DNA from: Bacteroidales bacterium
Lineage (GTDB): Bacteria > Bacteroidota > Bacteroidia > Bacteroidales > Marinilabiliaceae
Assembly: GCA_015061285.1 (NCBI GenBank)
Contig: SUWW01000011.1
Location: forward strand, 31,023 to 95,022
Direction of reading: 5' to 3'
Length of the DNA: 64,000 nt
Below, piece after piece: positions 48,456-57,974 of the stretch (position 1 is its first letter; every line of letters starts with the position of its first letter). Made by a program: the position numbers and the translations under genes. A model generated the notes under the pieces. That model was not told where the DNA came from. It was given only the letters and a program-made list of their open reading frames with translations, and did no database searches.

Positions 48456-51299
48456 CTACTTTCGCTCAAGTTCCTCGCGTAAATATACAGAAGTTGCTGA
48501 TTTTGATGGTGTATAAGCTACTTCTTCGGGTGTTCCTGCTATGCATATTTCTCCACCGCCTCGTCCGCCTTCGGGACCCATATCTATAATATAATCGGCT
48601 TGCTTTATCACGTCAAGGTTGTGCTCGATAACTATCACCGTGTTGCCCTTATCCACAATACGAGACAAAACGTCCATCAATATACGTATATCTTCAAAAT
48701 GCAAACCTGTAGTAGGTTCATCGAGTAGATATATGGTCTTACCGGTGTCGCGTTTCATGAGTTCTGTGGCAAGCTTAACGCGCTGACTTTCACCTCCTGA
48801 GAGTGTTGTAGATGGTTGACCAAGTTGTAAATAGCCCAACCCTACCGATTGCAGCATCTTGAGCTGGGAATATATATTAGGTATGTTGGCGAAGAATTCA
48901 ACGGCCATATTTATGGTCATCTGGAGCACGTCGCCAATGGATTTGCCCTTGAAACGCACTTCGAGCGTTTCGCGATTATAGCGTTTGCCTTGACATGTTG
49001 GACACTTCACCATAACATCGGGCAGTAGGCTCATTTCAATCACCTGAACGCCAGCGCCTTTACACGTTTCACATCTACCTCCACTAACATTGAAAGAGAA
49101 TCGTCCGTTTTTGTAATTACGCAATTTCGACTCGGGCAATGCCGCAAATAGTTTGCGAATATCGTCGAATAGCGATGTATAAGTAGCTGGATTAGAACGC
49201 GGGGTTCGACCAATAGGCGATTGATCGACGCAGACCACTTTATCGATATTCTCCAAGCCTTGAATCTCACGATATGGGAGCGGGTCGCGAAGTGCGCGAT
49301 AGAAATGTTGGTTGAGTATTGGGTATAGAGTATCGTTAATTAGTGTCGATTTGCCACTACCCGACACACCAGAGAGGCAGATCAGCGTACCAAGAGGGAA
49401 CGAGACATCGATATTTTTCAGATTGTTGCCCGTACAACCCAAGAGGCGCAAAAATTTTCCGTTACCCTTACGGCGCTCGGTTGGTATAGGTATGTTTAAG
49501 CGACCACTAAGATAGTTGGCCGTCATAGAATCGAGTTTGAGGATGTCGGATGGTTTGCCTTGCGCCACAATCTGTCCGCCACGTCGACCAGCACCTGGAC
49601 CGACATCTACAAGGTAATCGGCTTGAAGCATCATATCACGATCGTGCTCTACCACGATGACCGAGTTGCCATTGTCGCGCAACTGCTTAAGCGATTCGAT
49701 AAGTTTACGGTTGTCGCGCTGATGAAGTCCTATGGATGGTTCGTCGAGTATATATAGTACATTCACGAGCTGCGAGCCAATCTGCGTTGCAAGTCGGATG
49801 CGCTGACTTTCACCACCTGAAAGCGTCACAGCAGAGCGAGAGAGAGATAAATAATCGAGACCTACATCGAGCATAAACTTCACACGCGAGCGTATTTCCT
49901 TCAGTACTTCGGCGGCTATTATGCGCTGACGGTCGTTCAATCTATCTTCGAGACCTTCAAGCCAATCGCGAAGTTCACGCATATCCATTGCAGATACTTC
50001 GGCAATGTTTTTACCATCAATGCGAAAATAGAGTGCTTCTTTGTTGAGACGCGCGCCTCCACACTCGGGGCATACAATTTCGCGTTCGAACTGTCCAGCC
50101 CACTTTTTTTCTTTCATCGAAGTGGATTGGTCTTGTATGTTATTGATATACTCTACTATACCATCGTATGTAGGAAAAAAATTTGTAGGCAAGCCCATAT
50201 CAGCACGTATAGAAATACGTTCTGTAGTGCCGTAGAGAATAGTATTGATGGTGTCTTCGGGAATGTCGCAAATTGGGGTTTTGAATGTACAATCAACTTT
50301 ACTAAGTATCGACTCAATCTGCGCAAAGAGTATCGATGTGCGAGGTTTACCTATAGGCTCAATACCACCTTCAGCGATGGAGAGTTTGTTATTAGGTATA
50401 ATCTTCGACATATCAATATCGGTGAGCATTCCCAAGCCTTTACATTTAGGGCAAGCACCTTGTGGAGAGTTGAATGAGAAGGTATATGGAGCTGGCTCGG
50501 CGTATGAGATTCCCGACGTAGGGCACATGAGCGAACGGCTGAAATAACGCGACTTGGCGCTATCGGCATCTACAACCATCATTACTCCCTTTCCTCGTTG
50601 TAGAGTAAGGTCGATTGACTGACGGATGCGTTTGTCGTCGGAGCCGTCGATCTTGAATTTGTCGATGATGAGCTCTATGAAGTGCGTCTTATAACGATCG
50701 AGCATAAGGCCGTGCGTTATCTCACGAATCTCACCATCGATGCGTGCATATAGATAGCCTCGCTTACGAATTTGCTCGAAAAGTTCTTTGTAGTGACCTT
50801 TACGACCTTTCACCAAAGGAGCAAGCAAATAGACACGCTGACCAGCAAACTGTTCGTTTATAAGTTGAAATATCTGCTCGTCGGTGTACTTAATCATTTT
50901 CTCGCCAGTAACATAGGAGAAAGCTTCAGAAGCACGAGCATATAGCAAACGAAAGAAGTCGTATATCTCTGTGATAGTGCCGACTGTAGAACGAGGATTC
51001 TTATTAGTGGTTTTTTGCTCAATGGCAATAACAGGACTAAGCCCCGTGATTTTATCGACATCAGGGCGCTGCGATCCACCGAGAAATTGGCGCGCATAGG
51101 CAGAAAATGTTTCAATGTATCTACGCTGACCTTCGGCATATATAGTGTCGAATGCAAGCGACGATTTACCACTACCACTTAAGCCTGTAAATACTACAAG
51201 ACTATTTCGTGGTATTGATATATCTACATTCTTGAGGTTGTGCTCGCGTGCGCCAAAGACCTCAATATTAGCCTCTTCGTTTTCTATTTCGTCTAACAT
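48456..51299 (-). CDS. uvrA: excinuclease ABC subunit A
   Basis: A 947-residue UvrA, the damage-sensing ATPase of nucleotide excision repair. It has two ABC ATPase halves with Walker A GLSGSGKSSLAF (about 41) and GVSGSGKSTLIND (about 645), signature motifs LSGGESQRI and LSGGESQRV, and zinc sites CPKCKGLG, CPECGG and CETCKGAG...CPTCQGKR. All domains are complete. It starts 2 bases after pdxA, an unusual functional pairing that implies shared transcription. Confidence 0.98.
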   Translation of the reverse strand: MLDEIENEEANIEVFGAREHNLKNVDISIPRNSLVVFTGLSGSGKSSLAFDTIYAEGQRRYIETFSAYARQFLGGSQRPDVDKITGLSPVIAIEQKTTNKNPRSTVGTITEIYDFFRLLYARASEAFSYVTGEKMIKYTDEQIFQLINEQFAGQRVYLLAPLVKGRKGHYKELFEQIRKRGYLYARIDGEIREITHGLMLDRYKTHFIELIIDKFKIDGSDDKRIRQSIDLTLQRGKGVMMVVDADSAKSRYFSRSLMCPTSGISYAEPAPYTFSFNSPQGACPKCKGLGMLTDIDMSKIIPNNKLSIAEGGIEPIGKPRTSILFAQIESILSKVDCTFKTPICDIPEDTINTILYGTTERISIRADMGLPTNFFPTYDGIVEYINNIQDQSTSMKEKKWAGQFEREIVCPECGGARLNKEALYFRIDGKNIAEVSAMDMRELRDWLEGLEDRLNDRQRIIAAEVLKEIRSRVKFMLDVGLDYLSLSRSAVTLSGGESQRIRLATQIGSQLVNVLYILDEPSIGLHQRDNRKLIESLKQLRDNGNSVIVVEHDRDMMLQADYLVDVGPGAGRRGGQIVAQGKPSDILKLDSMTANYLSGRLNIPIPTERRKGNGKFLRLLGCTGNNLKNIDVSFPLGTLICLSGVSGSGKSTLINDTLYPILNQHFYRALRDPLPYREIQGLENIDKVVCVDQSPIGRTPRSNPATYTSLFDDIRKLFAALPESKLRNYKNGRFSFNVSGGRCETCKGAGVQVIEMSLLPDVMVKCPTCQGKRYNRETLEVRFKGKSIGDVLQMTINMAVEFFANIPNIYSQLKMLQSVGLGYLQLGQPSTTLSGGESQRVKLATELMKRDTGKTIYLLDEPTTGLHFEDIRILMDVLSRIVDKGNTVIVIEHNLDVIKQADYIIDMGPEGGRGGGEICIAGTPEEVAYTPSKSATSVYLREELERK

Positions 51300-51301
51300 T
51301 T

Positions 51302-52366
51302 CTATGCGTTGCGTTCGCGTTCACGTTCAACGTGGGTAACTATAGGATTGGAAGTCAACTCATCGTTCAAGCGACGACTGCGATAAATATCAATAGCAAG
51401 ATTTATGGCTGCACGCATAGAACTTGGATCGGCCTTATCTTGGCAAGCTATGTCGTAAGCCGTGCCATGGTCGGGCGAAGTGCGTACAAAAGGCAGACCT
51501 GCCGTAAAATTCACTCCAGTATTGAATGCCAAAGCTTTGAACGGTGCCAAACCTTGGTCGTGATACATAGCAAGAACGGCATCGAAACGGAATGCGGCAT
51601 CGGTACCAAACACGCCATCGGCTGCATAAGGGCCCATGGCATATATATTCTCGGCATTGGCTGCTTCGATGGCAGGTTGAATAATATCTATCTCCTCTTG
51701 ACCGAGAAGACCATTATCGCCAGCATGTGGATTGAGGCCAAGCACAGCTATGCGCGGACGGCGAATGGTGAAATCGCGTTTAAGTGTAGCATCGAGAATA
51801 CGCAGTTTTTCGAGTATTCGCTCTTTAGTTATGTATGCAGGCACATCTTTTATAGGTAGATGACCGGCAACCACACCAACACGAAGGTTGTCGCTCACAA
51901 GCAACATGAGGGCTTGTCCTTGACCTGCTTCTTGTTGTAAGTATTCGGTATGTCCGGGAAAATGGAATCGGTCGCTTTGAATATTTTTTTTGTTTATAGG
52001 AGCAGTAACCAACACATCGATGCGGCCCTCTTTGAGGTCGCTCACAGCCACTTGCAACGCATCGAAAGCTGCCTGTCCGGCTTGTTCGGTCGATTTGCCA
52101 GGTTCAACGTGAATGTTGTCATCGCCACAAGTGATAATGTTTATACGACGTGGATGAGCCTCCTCTGGGACATGTATAGCATTGAGGCTCATATTCTGGA
52201 TATTAAGTGCTTTGCGGTGATAGGCTGCAGCTTTGGGCGATCCGTAAATAATAGGAATAAAACTCTCGTAAGATTCTGGTTCCATGAGTGTTTTGAGAAT
52301 AACCTCGTATCCTATTCCATTGACATCGCCTTGTGTGATGCCTACTCTTATCTTTTCTTCTTCCAT
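51302..52366 (-). CDS. pdxA: 4-hydroxythreonine-4-phosphate dehydrogenase
   Basis: A 354-residue PdxA, which oxidises 4-phosphohydroxy-threonine in pyridoxal phosphate synthesis. Motifs: GITQGDVNGIGYEVI at the N-terminus, FHFPGHTEYLQ (metal His), LGLNPHAGDNGL and MYHDQGLAPFK (metal ligands). ATG 52366 is preferred over the in-frame start 14 residues upstream because homologues begin here. It is slightly longer than the enterobacterial enzyme (329) because of extra N-terminal residues and a basic tail (THVERERERNA). It lies directly before uvrA. The -7 box is at 52386-52393. Confidence 0.96.
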   Translation of the reverse strand: MEEEKIRVGITQGDVNGIGYEVILKTLMEPESYESFIPIIYGSPKAAAYHRKALNIQNMSLNAIHVPEEAHPRRINIITCGDDNIHVEPGKSTEQAGQAAFDALQVAVSDLKEGRIDVLVTAPINKKNIQSDRFHFPGHTEYLQQEAGQGQALMLLVSDNLRVGVVAGHLPIKDVPAYITKERILEKLRILDATLKRDFTIRRPRIAVLGLNPHAGDNGLLGQEEIDIIQPAIEAANAENIYAMGPYAADGVFGTDAAFRFDAVLAMYHDQGLAPFKALAFNTGVNFTAGLPFVRTSPDHGTAYDIACQDKADPSSMRAAINLAIDIYRSRRLNDELTSNPIVTHVERERERNA

Positions 52367-52385
52367 AAAAATCAGTTTGAAGTCG

Positions 52386-52393
52386 CAAATGTA
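52386..52393 (-). promoter_or_regulatory. -7 box upstream of pdxA-uvrA
   Basis: TACATTTGC on the minus strand (52393-52385) matches TAnnTTTGC and lies 19 bases before the pdxA ATG. Beyond it (52412-52456) is a degenerate AATTGAAAATT repeat related to the heptamer tract at 9521. Confidence 0.5.
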
Positions 52394-52579
52394 GCTCACG
52401 ACGGACAAAAATCGAATTGAAAATTAAGAATTGAAATTGAAAGTTGAAAATTGGAAGTTTCTCGCACAGAGAACACTGATTTCTAATTTTTACTTATTAC
52501 ACACCAATTCACTAAATTGCAATTTTGGTAATTGTTTCTACAATGCCATTAGGTAGCGTAAAGTTTGTTTATTTGCATC

Positions 52580-53170
52580 ATGAATCATCGCGTAGTAATA
52601 ATCATCTTAATCTTGATAGCAATTTCCTTTTTGCCACAATTATTTCTCACATATGGCGACAGGTTGGCATGGCAATTGAGCAATGGGGCTTGGATATTTG
52701 CTTCTTTGCTCGTCATCGCCTTTGGTATCATATCGACAATTCATCGCACTAAGGGGAAACATATTCTGCAGATAGTAATAAGTTGGTTAGGTTGCATTGC
52801 ATTGGTTATAGCATGTCTAATTAGCTTTTTTATTGCTATGGTTATGCATGACGAGAAAATATGGAGCAACAAAGATTACGTCGTTTATTCGGAATACAAC
52901 GGCTTTATCGACCCCGAAATGTTTGTTTTATACAAAAGAGACGGACTAATTGATAGGCGTATGTACTATGTGGGTGACAACGGCTTTGGTCAAGTGAAAG
53001 AAGCCTATTTTTCGATATACAATAATCATAACTTGATAAAAAAGGAGGTTGATGAGGCTGAACTTGAAAGTGATAGTGTCTTTCATAGAACTATCTTTTA
53101 CAGATTAACCGATGGATACCATTTTGAACAAGACAAGAATGATTCGCTATTAAATGTAATAATGCATTAG
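52580..53170 (+). CDS. hypothetical membrane protein
   Basis: A 196-residue protein of unknown family. Three hydrophobic segments (about 4-24, 33-51 and 62-86) are followed by a soluble domain of about 110 residues with several aromatic strands (YVVYSEYNGFIDPEMFVLYK, RRMYYVGDNGFGQV). ATG 52580 is chosen over an upstream TTG. It is a lone gene between pdxA (divergent) and the second 42-bp array. No function can be assigned. Confidence 0.6.
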   Translation: MNHRVVIIILILIAISFLPQLFLTYGDRLAWQLSNGAWIFASLLVIAFGIISTIHRTKGKHILQIVISWLGCIALVIACLISFFIAMVMHDEKIWSNKDYVVYSEYNGFIDPEMFVLYKRDGLIDRRMYYVGDNGFGQVKEAYFSIYNNHNLIKKEVDEAELESDSVFHRTIFYRLTDGYHFEQDKNDSLLNVIMH

Positions 53171-53201
53171 GCGACCGACAGATAAAACGTATATATTACT
53201 A

Positions 53202-53235
53202 TGTGAATCTGTTCAATCTGCGTAATCTGCGTTCA
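53202..53235. repeat. ATCTG-type dispersed repeat, short copy
   Basis: GTGAATCTGTTCAATCTGCG followed by TAATCTGCGTTC. It is the same family as 27957-28050. It directly precedes the second 42-bp array. Another copy lies at about 53518-53574, just after the palindromes. Confidence 0.65.
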
Positions 53236-53239
53236 ATTT

Positions 53240-53468
53240 CGAACTTTCGCGTCGTTACAAAACCTTCCCATCACCGATGGCGAACCTTCAACATCATTGT
53301 GAAACCTTCCCATCACCGATGGCGAACTTTCATCATCATTGTGAAACCTTCCCATCACCGATGGCGAACTTTCAACATCATTGTGAAACCTTCCCATCAC
53401 CGATGGCGAACTTTCAACACCTATGGAAACCTTGCCATCACCTATGGCGAACCTTTGTCATTTGGTTT
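53240..53468. repeat. second 42-bp tandem array, about 5 units
   Basis: The anchor AAACCTTCCC-like recurs at 53260, 53302, 53344, 53386 and 53427: steps of 42, 42, 42 and 41 bp. Each unit has CCATCACCGATGG (a 5-bp inverted repeat around ACC) followed by CGAAC(C/T)TTCAACATCATTG. There are no spacers. Two frames remain open through it because the unit is a multiple of three, with no sign of a start or a protein family. It is the first part of the 792-base gene-free stretch 53171-53962. Confidence 0.95.
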
Positions 53469-53469
53469 A

Positions 53470-53889
53470 GGCGGATTTGAAATCCGCCGTTCATGAATCG
53501 GGGATTTGAAATCCCCCTCACACAGATAAAAATCTGAGTAAATCTGTTCTATCCGTTTAATCTGCGTTCTAAATCTCATAATTCACGAATTTGGAATTCA
53601 TAATTACAAATGCAACCTTTGTTTGTTTCATTCGCAATAGGAATGCGACTGACACACAATATTTTACACATACAAATAATCACACATACCTATGAATATA
53701 AGCAATCACACGCGCATATATAACGTACTGAGTATCACTTTATACAATGACGTAAGATTAGGATTTCCATACATATTACCACCATAATATACTCTACCTT
53801 CTCGTCGCACAAGAGGGTATCGCTTGCGTGCGTTTTTATGTTTATGCGGATTTGAAATCCGCATTTCTAGGTCGGGGATTTCACCATCC
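53470..53889. repeat. GATTTGAAATC palindromes and gene-free sequence
   Basis: Three small palindromes share the core GATTTGAAATC: GGCGGATTTGAAATCCGCC (53470-53488), GGGGATTTGAAATCCCC (53500-53516) and a copy at 53844-53864 (ATGCGGATTT/AAATCCGCAT). A fourth decayed one is at about 53874-53889. The flanks differ but always stay complementary. Between them lie an ATCTG-type repeat (53518-53574) and about 260 bases of AT-rich sequence with no gene. No clear promoter for the 53963 gene was found. Confidence 0.85.
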
Positions 53890-53962
53890 CTCCATAACAG
53901 CCACTATTATGGACTATAACAACATGAATTACAACTAATTATCAATCATAAACAACACTATT

Positions 53963-56755
53963 ATGAAACGATTATTATTTACTTTTCTCTTCCTCGTGGC
54001 AAGCGTAGGGATGATGAACGCAAAAGTCACTTGGAACAGCAGCAACATCAGTGACCTTTATGTCTCGGGCACTTACCAATCCTATTCAAAGGAGGGCGTC
54101 ACGCTGGGTGGTAATGCCGAAATGGTTGATGCCAGATGGTGGGATTACGGAGATGAAAGCATGATTGGCATCAGTTTCAATACGCACGAAACCGGCGGCT
54201 TTACCTTCAGCAACTCCCTCGGCAAGAACTTCACAAAGATTGAGATGTTAATCAATCGTCCCGGCGGATGGGATTATGCAAATCTCGGCAGTGGTTGGTC
54301 ATTTCCTTGGGATTATGATTGGGAGAGCCCCGTTACCGTTACGTGGACGGGCAATGCCTCGACGGTTGACCTGCTGAAAGAAGCTTCTGATTTCGGCGGT
54401 GAGTACGTGAAAAGCATCGTGTTCTACTTTGAGGGTGACAGTGAAGCGCCCGATCCGACTTATACCGTAGCGCTGAAAGCAGGCACAGCCAATGCCGATA
54501 AAGTAACGCTGAGCGCAACTTCTGCTGTAGAAGGCGCAACCGTTACCATTACTCCGAATGAGGAATACGAGATTACGGATTTCTCGGCTTACTATGTGGT
54601 TGTAAACGGTCAGGTGGGTAGTATAAATGAAATCGACGCAACGCTCAATGCAGAAACTGGTGCATATAGCTTCACGATGCCTGCTTATGACGTAACCATC
54701 GAGGCTACGATTGCTGTAAAGCTGGTTCCGGAGGGAGACATTTTCGCAGGCTTCACGGCAACGGCCGGTTCAGGCGGATTTGACAATGAAGGTCATGCCA
54801 ATCTGGTAGATAACAAGTTCACTTCCGGAAACTGGACAAAATGGTGTACCAAAAATGATCATAAGAGCGTTCCGACGGGCGAGTCCGGTGATGCTTGCTG
54901 GTGGATAGATTTCGAGGCAAGTGCAGCCCTTAATCCGACCGGTTATATTCTGACTACCGGTAATGACAGCGGCAGTGAGCACGGACGTAACCCGAAAAAC
55001 TGGGTCCTCAAAGCGAAACTCAATGCCGGTGACGCATGGACCACGATCGCTACTGTGACCAATGATGTCACTATGAAAAATCAAAGTTTCAAAGACTACA
55101 AGTTCTTTGTGGATCAATCGGGTTCGTACAAATATTTCCGCTTTGAAGTGTTTGCAAATCAGGGCGCTAATGTAATGCAACTTTGCCAGTTACGCCTTAT
55201 CGGTACGGACGCTCCCGATCCCGCTCCGGCTACGACGGTATGGACTTCGCTCTCAGTGGGTGATGTGATCAAAGTCGGTGATAAGATAGAGGTACCTGCA
55301 GAAGGTGATGGATCATGGGGCATCAATGGTAACGTCCTTAGAAACACTTGGGGTCCATACGAGTTGATTCGTGCCGATATTTATCAGGCAAGTGAATCTG
55401 TTGATCCTGTGGTAACCGAAACAGAAGATGGAGCCTTTTACGTATTCAAGGCTGAGAACAGTGATTTCTATCCATTATCCAATGTTGCTAAAGCAGGAGG
55501 ATTAGTGGTTACAATGACTTCGGATGGTCTGGAAGTAACGGCCGCTGAGAATAAAGAGTTTACGGTTGCCGTTCACGAAGGCGGCGCTCCGGCTTATGAG
55601 ACGGTAATGAATCTGATTAACGAGATTCCGAATCCGGCGGTTCTCACCGCAGAGTGCAAGGCGAAGATTGATGCTGCTCGCGAGGCATACGATGCGCTGA
55701 GCACCGATGACAAAGAACTCATAACCAACATCGCTACGCTGACGAAAGCTGAAACGGATTACACGGCATTGAACCAAGCCGAAGCTGACAAGGTAATCGC
55801 TAAGATTGCTGCCATCCCGCAGCCGGTAGAGCTGAAACTCGCTACACGTGATTCTATTGAGAGCGCACGCGCTGCGTACGACGCCCTGACTGCTGAGCAG
55901 AAAGCATTGGTAAGCAACTATACTGATTTGACCGACGCTGAGGCAGCTCTTGCAGCACTGAACCCAGGCACAGCACCTTCTACTCCGCTGGATCAAGCGC
56001 AGGCTGTCAAAGACCTGATTGAGGCTATTCCAGCTGAGATTACATTGGATGACAACTGCGTGAAGGCTATTGATGATGCACGCGCTGCTTATGACGCATT
56101 GAGAACTGAAGTTCAGGGTGCGCTCGATGACGCTACCGTAGCGAAACTGACCGGTGCAGAGGACGCATTAGCACTTCTCAAAGCAGATCACGATGCAGCA
56201 AATGCCGTCATTGCTAAGATTAACGCTATCGGAGATGTGGAATACACAACTGAAAGCAAGGCGCTTATCGATGCTGCTCGCGAGGCTTACGACGCTCTGA
56301 CCGAAGGCCAGCAGGCTCTGGTAACTAATAGTGCAACGCTGACAACTGCCGAAAGTACTTACGCAAGTCTGAAAGCTGCTGCCGACTTAACAGCTGCCGC
56401 TTATGACCTCAATACGCTTATTGAATCGGCTCAAGAAGATTACAAATCCGTAGCGGCTCTGCCTAAGTATGCAAGCATTGCAGAACAATTGCTCGATGCC
56501 ATAAACACAGCCAAAGGCATTGCAGAAAATAGCGAAGCGACTCTTTCAGAATTGCAAACAGCTAAGACCAATTTGCAGACTGCATACGACAAATTCAACG
56601 ATGATATGTCAGGCACTGTTACCAACGTAGATAAGGTGAACACTGATGCGTCCGAAAGCGATATTTGGTTCGACCTCAGCGGTCGTCGACTACAAGGCAA
56701 ACCAACAACGCCAGGACTTTACATCAACAATGGAAGAAAAACCATTGTGAAATAA
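53963..56755 (+). CDS. large secreted multidomain protein with FIVAR-like helical repeats
   Basis: A 930-residue exported protein. Signal peptide about 1-20; a beta domain (about 21-160); a bacterial Ig-like or bacterial-repeat module (about 170-255, VALKAGTANADKVTLSAT); a discoidin (F5/8 type C)-like domain (about 265-415, ACWWIDFEASAALNPTGYIL); another beta module (about 425-540); then at least three helical repeats of about 65-75 residues (about 545-830, with AREAYDAL, LVTN and TLTxAE patterns), common in surface proteins of gut Firmicutes. It ends WFDLSGRRLQGKPTTPGLYI, a Prevotella/Bacteroides-type C-terminal tail that may be a sorting or anchoring signal. It probably binds a glycan or surface. 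Codon use differs from the neighbours over most of its length. Confidence 0.85.
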   Translation: MKRLLFTFLFLVASVGMMNAKVTWNSSNISDLYVSGTYQSYSKEGVTLGGNAEMVDARWWDYGDESMIGISFNTHETGGFTFSNSLGKNFTKIEMLINRPGGWDYANLGSGWSFPWDYDWESPVTVTWTGNASTVDLLKEASDFGGEYVKSIVFYFEGDSEAPDPTYTVALKAGTANADKVTLSATSAVEGATVTITPNEEYEITDFSAYYVVVNGQVGSINEIDATLNAETGAYSFTMPAYDVTIEATIAVKLVPEGDIFAGFTATAGSGGFDNEGHANLVDNKFTSGNWTKWCTKNDHKSVPTGESGDACWWIDFEASAALNPTGYILTTGNDSGSEHGRNPKNWVLKAKLNAGDAWTTIATVTNDVTMKNQSFKDYKFFVDQSGSYKYFRFEVFANQGANVMQLCQLRLIGTDAPDPAPATTVWTSLSVGDVIKVGDKIEVPAEGDGSWGINGNVLRNTWGPYELIRADIYQASESVDPVVTETEDGAFYVFKAENSDFYPLSNVAKAGGLVVTMTSDGLEVTAAENKEFTVAVHEGGAPAYETVMNLINEIPNPAVLTAECKAKIDAAREAYDALSTDDKELITNIATLTKAETDYTALNQAEADKVIAKIAAIPQPVELKLATRDSIESARAAYDALTAEQKALVSNYTDLTDAEAALAALNPGTAPSTPLDQAQAVKDLIEAIPAEITLDDNCVKAIDDARAAYDALRTEVQGALDDATVAKLTGAEDALALLKADHDAANAVIAKINAIGDVEYTTESKALIDAAREAYDALTEGQQALVTNSATLTTAESTYASLKAAADLTAAAYDLNTLIESAQEDYKSVAALPKYASIAEQLLDAINTAKGIAENSEATLSELQTAKTNLQTAYDKFNDDMSGTVTNVDKVNTDASESDIWFDLSGRRLQGKPTTPGLYINNGRKTIVK

Positions 56756-56821
56756 AAGAGAGTAGAGAGTAGCGCGTAAAGCGTAATGTATATGCACTAT
56801 ACGCTCTCCTCTTTACGCTAT

Positions 56822-56860
56822 AAAAAGAGAGCTGTTCCAGATTGGAGCAGCTCTCTTTTT
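56822..56860 (+). terminator. terminator after the large secreted protein
   Basis: Arms AAAAAGAGAGCTG (56822-56834) and CAGCTCTCTTTTT (56848-56860) pair perfectly, with an inner TCC/GGA, followed by TT. Further on, 56905-56985 holds another ATCTG-type dispersed repeat. Confidence 0.9.
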
Positions 56861-57001
56861 TTACGAACATCTCGCACAAATAACATGGGAAACAGAGATA
56901 AACATAGATTCAATGATATGCACAGATTTATTTTATCCGCGCGAATCCATTTTATCTGTGTAATCTGCGTTCTAAATCTAGTAATTAGGGATTAGTAACT
57001 C

Positions 57002-57895
57002 CTAACCTCCAATAATTTCCATTGCAGCACGACATCCAGCTGCAGCAGCTGTGATAGCCTGACGGAAATGCGGATCGCACACATCACCACAAGCATATAC
57101 ACCATCGACTGAAGTTTGTTGCGAACCTGGACGCGTAACTATGTAGCCTTTTTCGTCGGTTTCGAGGGCTCCATTGAGGAACGCAGTGTTTGGCGTATGA
57201 CCAATTGCCATAAATATGCCGTCTATATCTATAGTTTCATGATGTCCATCAGTGAAAACCAAGTCGGCATGTTCAAGCGCATCAGCGCCCTGAAGTTCAG
57301 ACACTTGAGCATTGTGTATAACGGTAATTTTCTCGTTATTATAGACACGTTCTTGCAAAATCTTAGTAGCGCGAAGCACGTCACGACGAACTATCATATA
57401 TACTTTCTGTGCAAGCGTAGATAGATAGAGTACCTCGGCACAAGCAGTGTCGCCACCACCAACCACAGCTACCGTCTTGCCGCGATAGAAGAATCCATCG
57501 CACGTAGCACAAGCCGACACACCACGCCCAATAAAACGTTTCTCGCTTTCGATGCCCAAGTATCGAGCCGATGCTCCAGTAGCTATCACCACAACATCGT
57601 CGGTTACTACATCTGTATCGTCGATAGTAAGGCGAAAAGGTCGTTTGCTAACATCGATAGACGTCACTTGTCCGGTACGGATTTCAGCGCCAAACGATTC
57701 GGCTTGCTTGCGCATATTGTCCATGAGCGTGTAAGTATCTATACCTTCCGGAAATCCTGGAAAATTCTCTATAGTTACAGTGGTAGTAAGCTGACCACCA
57801 GGCTGCATTCCTTCGTAAATAATTGGTTTCTTACCTGCACGAGCTGCATATATTGCGGCCGTGTATCCAGCTGGTCCTGATCCTATTATTATCAT
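57002..57895 (-). CDS. trxB: thioredoxin-disulfide reductase
   Basis: A 297-residue NADPH-dependent flavoenzyme that reduces thioredoxin. It has the FAD-binding GSGPAGYTAAIYAARAG at the very N-terminus, the redox pair Cys129-Ala-Thr-Cys132 (CATCDGFF), the NADPH-binding GGGDTACAE, and the C-terminal FAD motif GVYACGDV. Homologues usually carry about 8-12 residues before the first beta strand; here a stop codon lies a few codons upstream and no other start is available, so the protein starts at the strand itself (MIIIGSG). It is a lone gene. Confidence 0.95.
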   Translation of the reverse strand: MIIIGSGPAGYTAAIYAARAGKKPIIYEGMQPGGQLTTTVTIENFPGFPEGIDTYTLMDNMRKQAESFGAEIRTGQVTSIDVSKRPFRLTIDDTDVVTDDVVVIATGASARYLGIESEKRFIGRGVSACATCDGFFYRGKTVAVVGGGDTACAEVLYLSTLAQKVYMIVRRDVLRATKILQERVYNNEKITVIHNAQVSELQGADALEHADLVFTDGHHETIDIDGIFMAIGHTPNTAFLNGALETDEKGYIVTRPGSQQTSVDGVYACGDVCDPHFRQAITAAAAGCRAAMEIIGG

Positions 57896-57974
57896 TCGTT
57901 GTAACTTATTAGGTTAGAATTATTGAATACGTAAAGTTATAAGTTGTACGTAATTAAGTTGTATTACAACCTAA

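Noticed and set aside
53203..53496. Repeat protein with a KPSHHRWRTF-like unit
   Set aside because: Same explanation as above: two frames are open through the 42-bp array and it lacks any sign of selection for protein.
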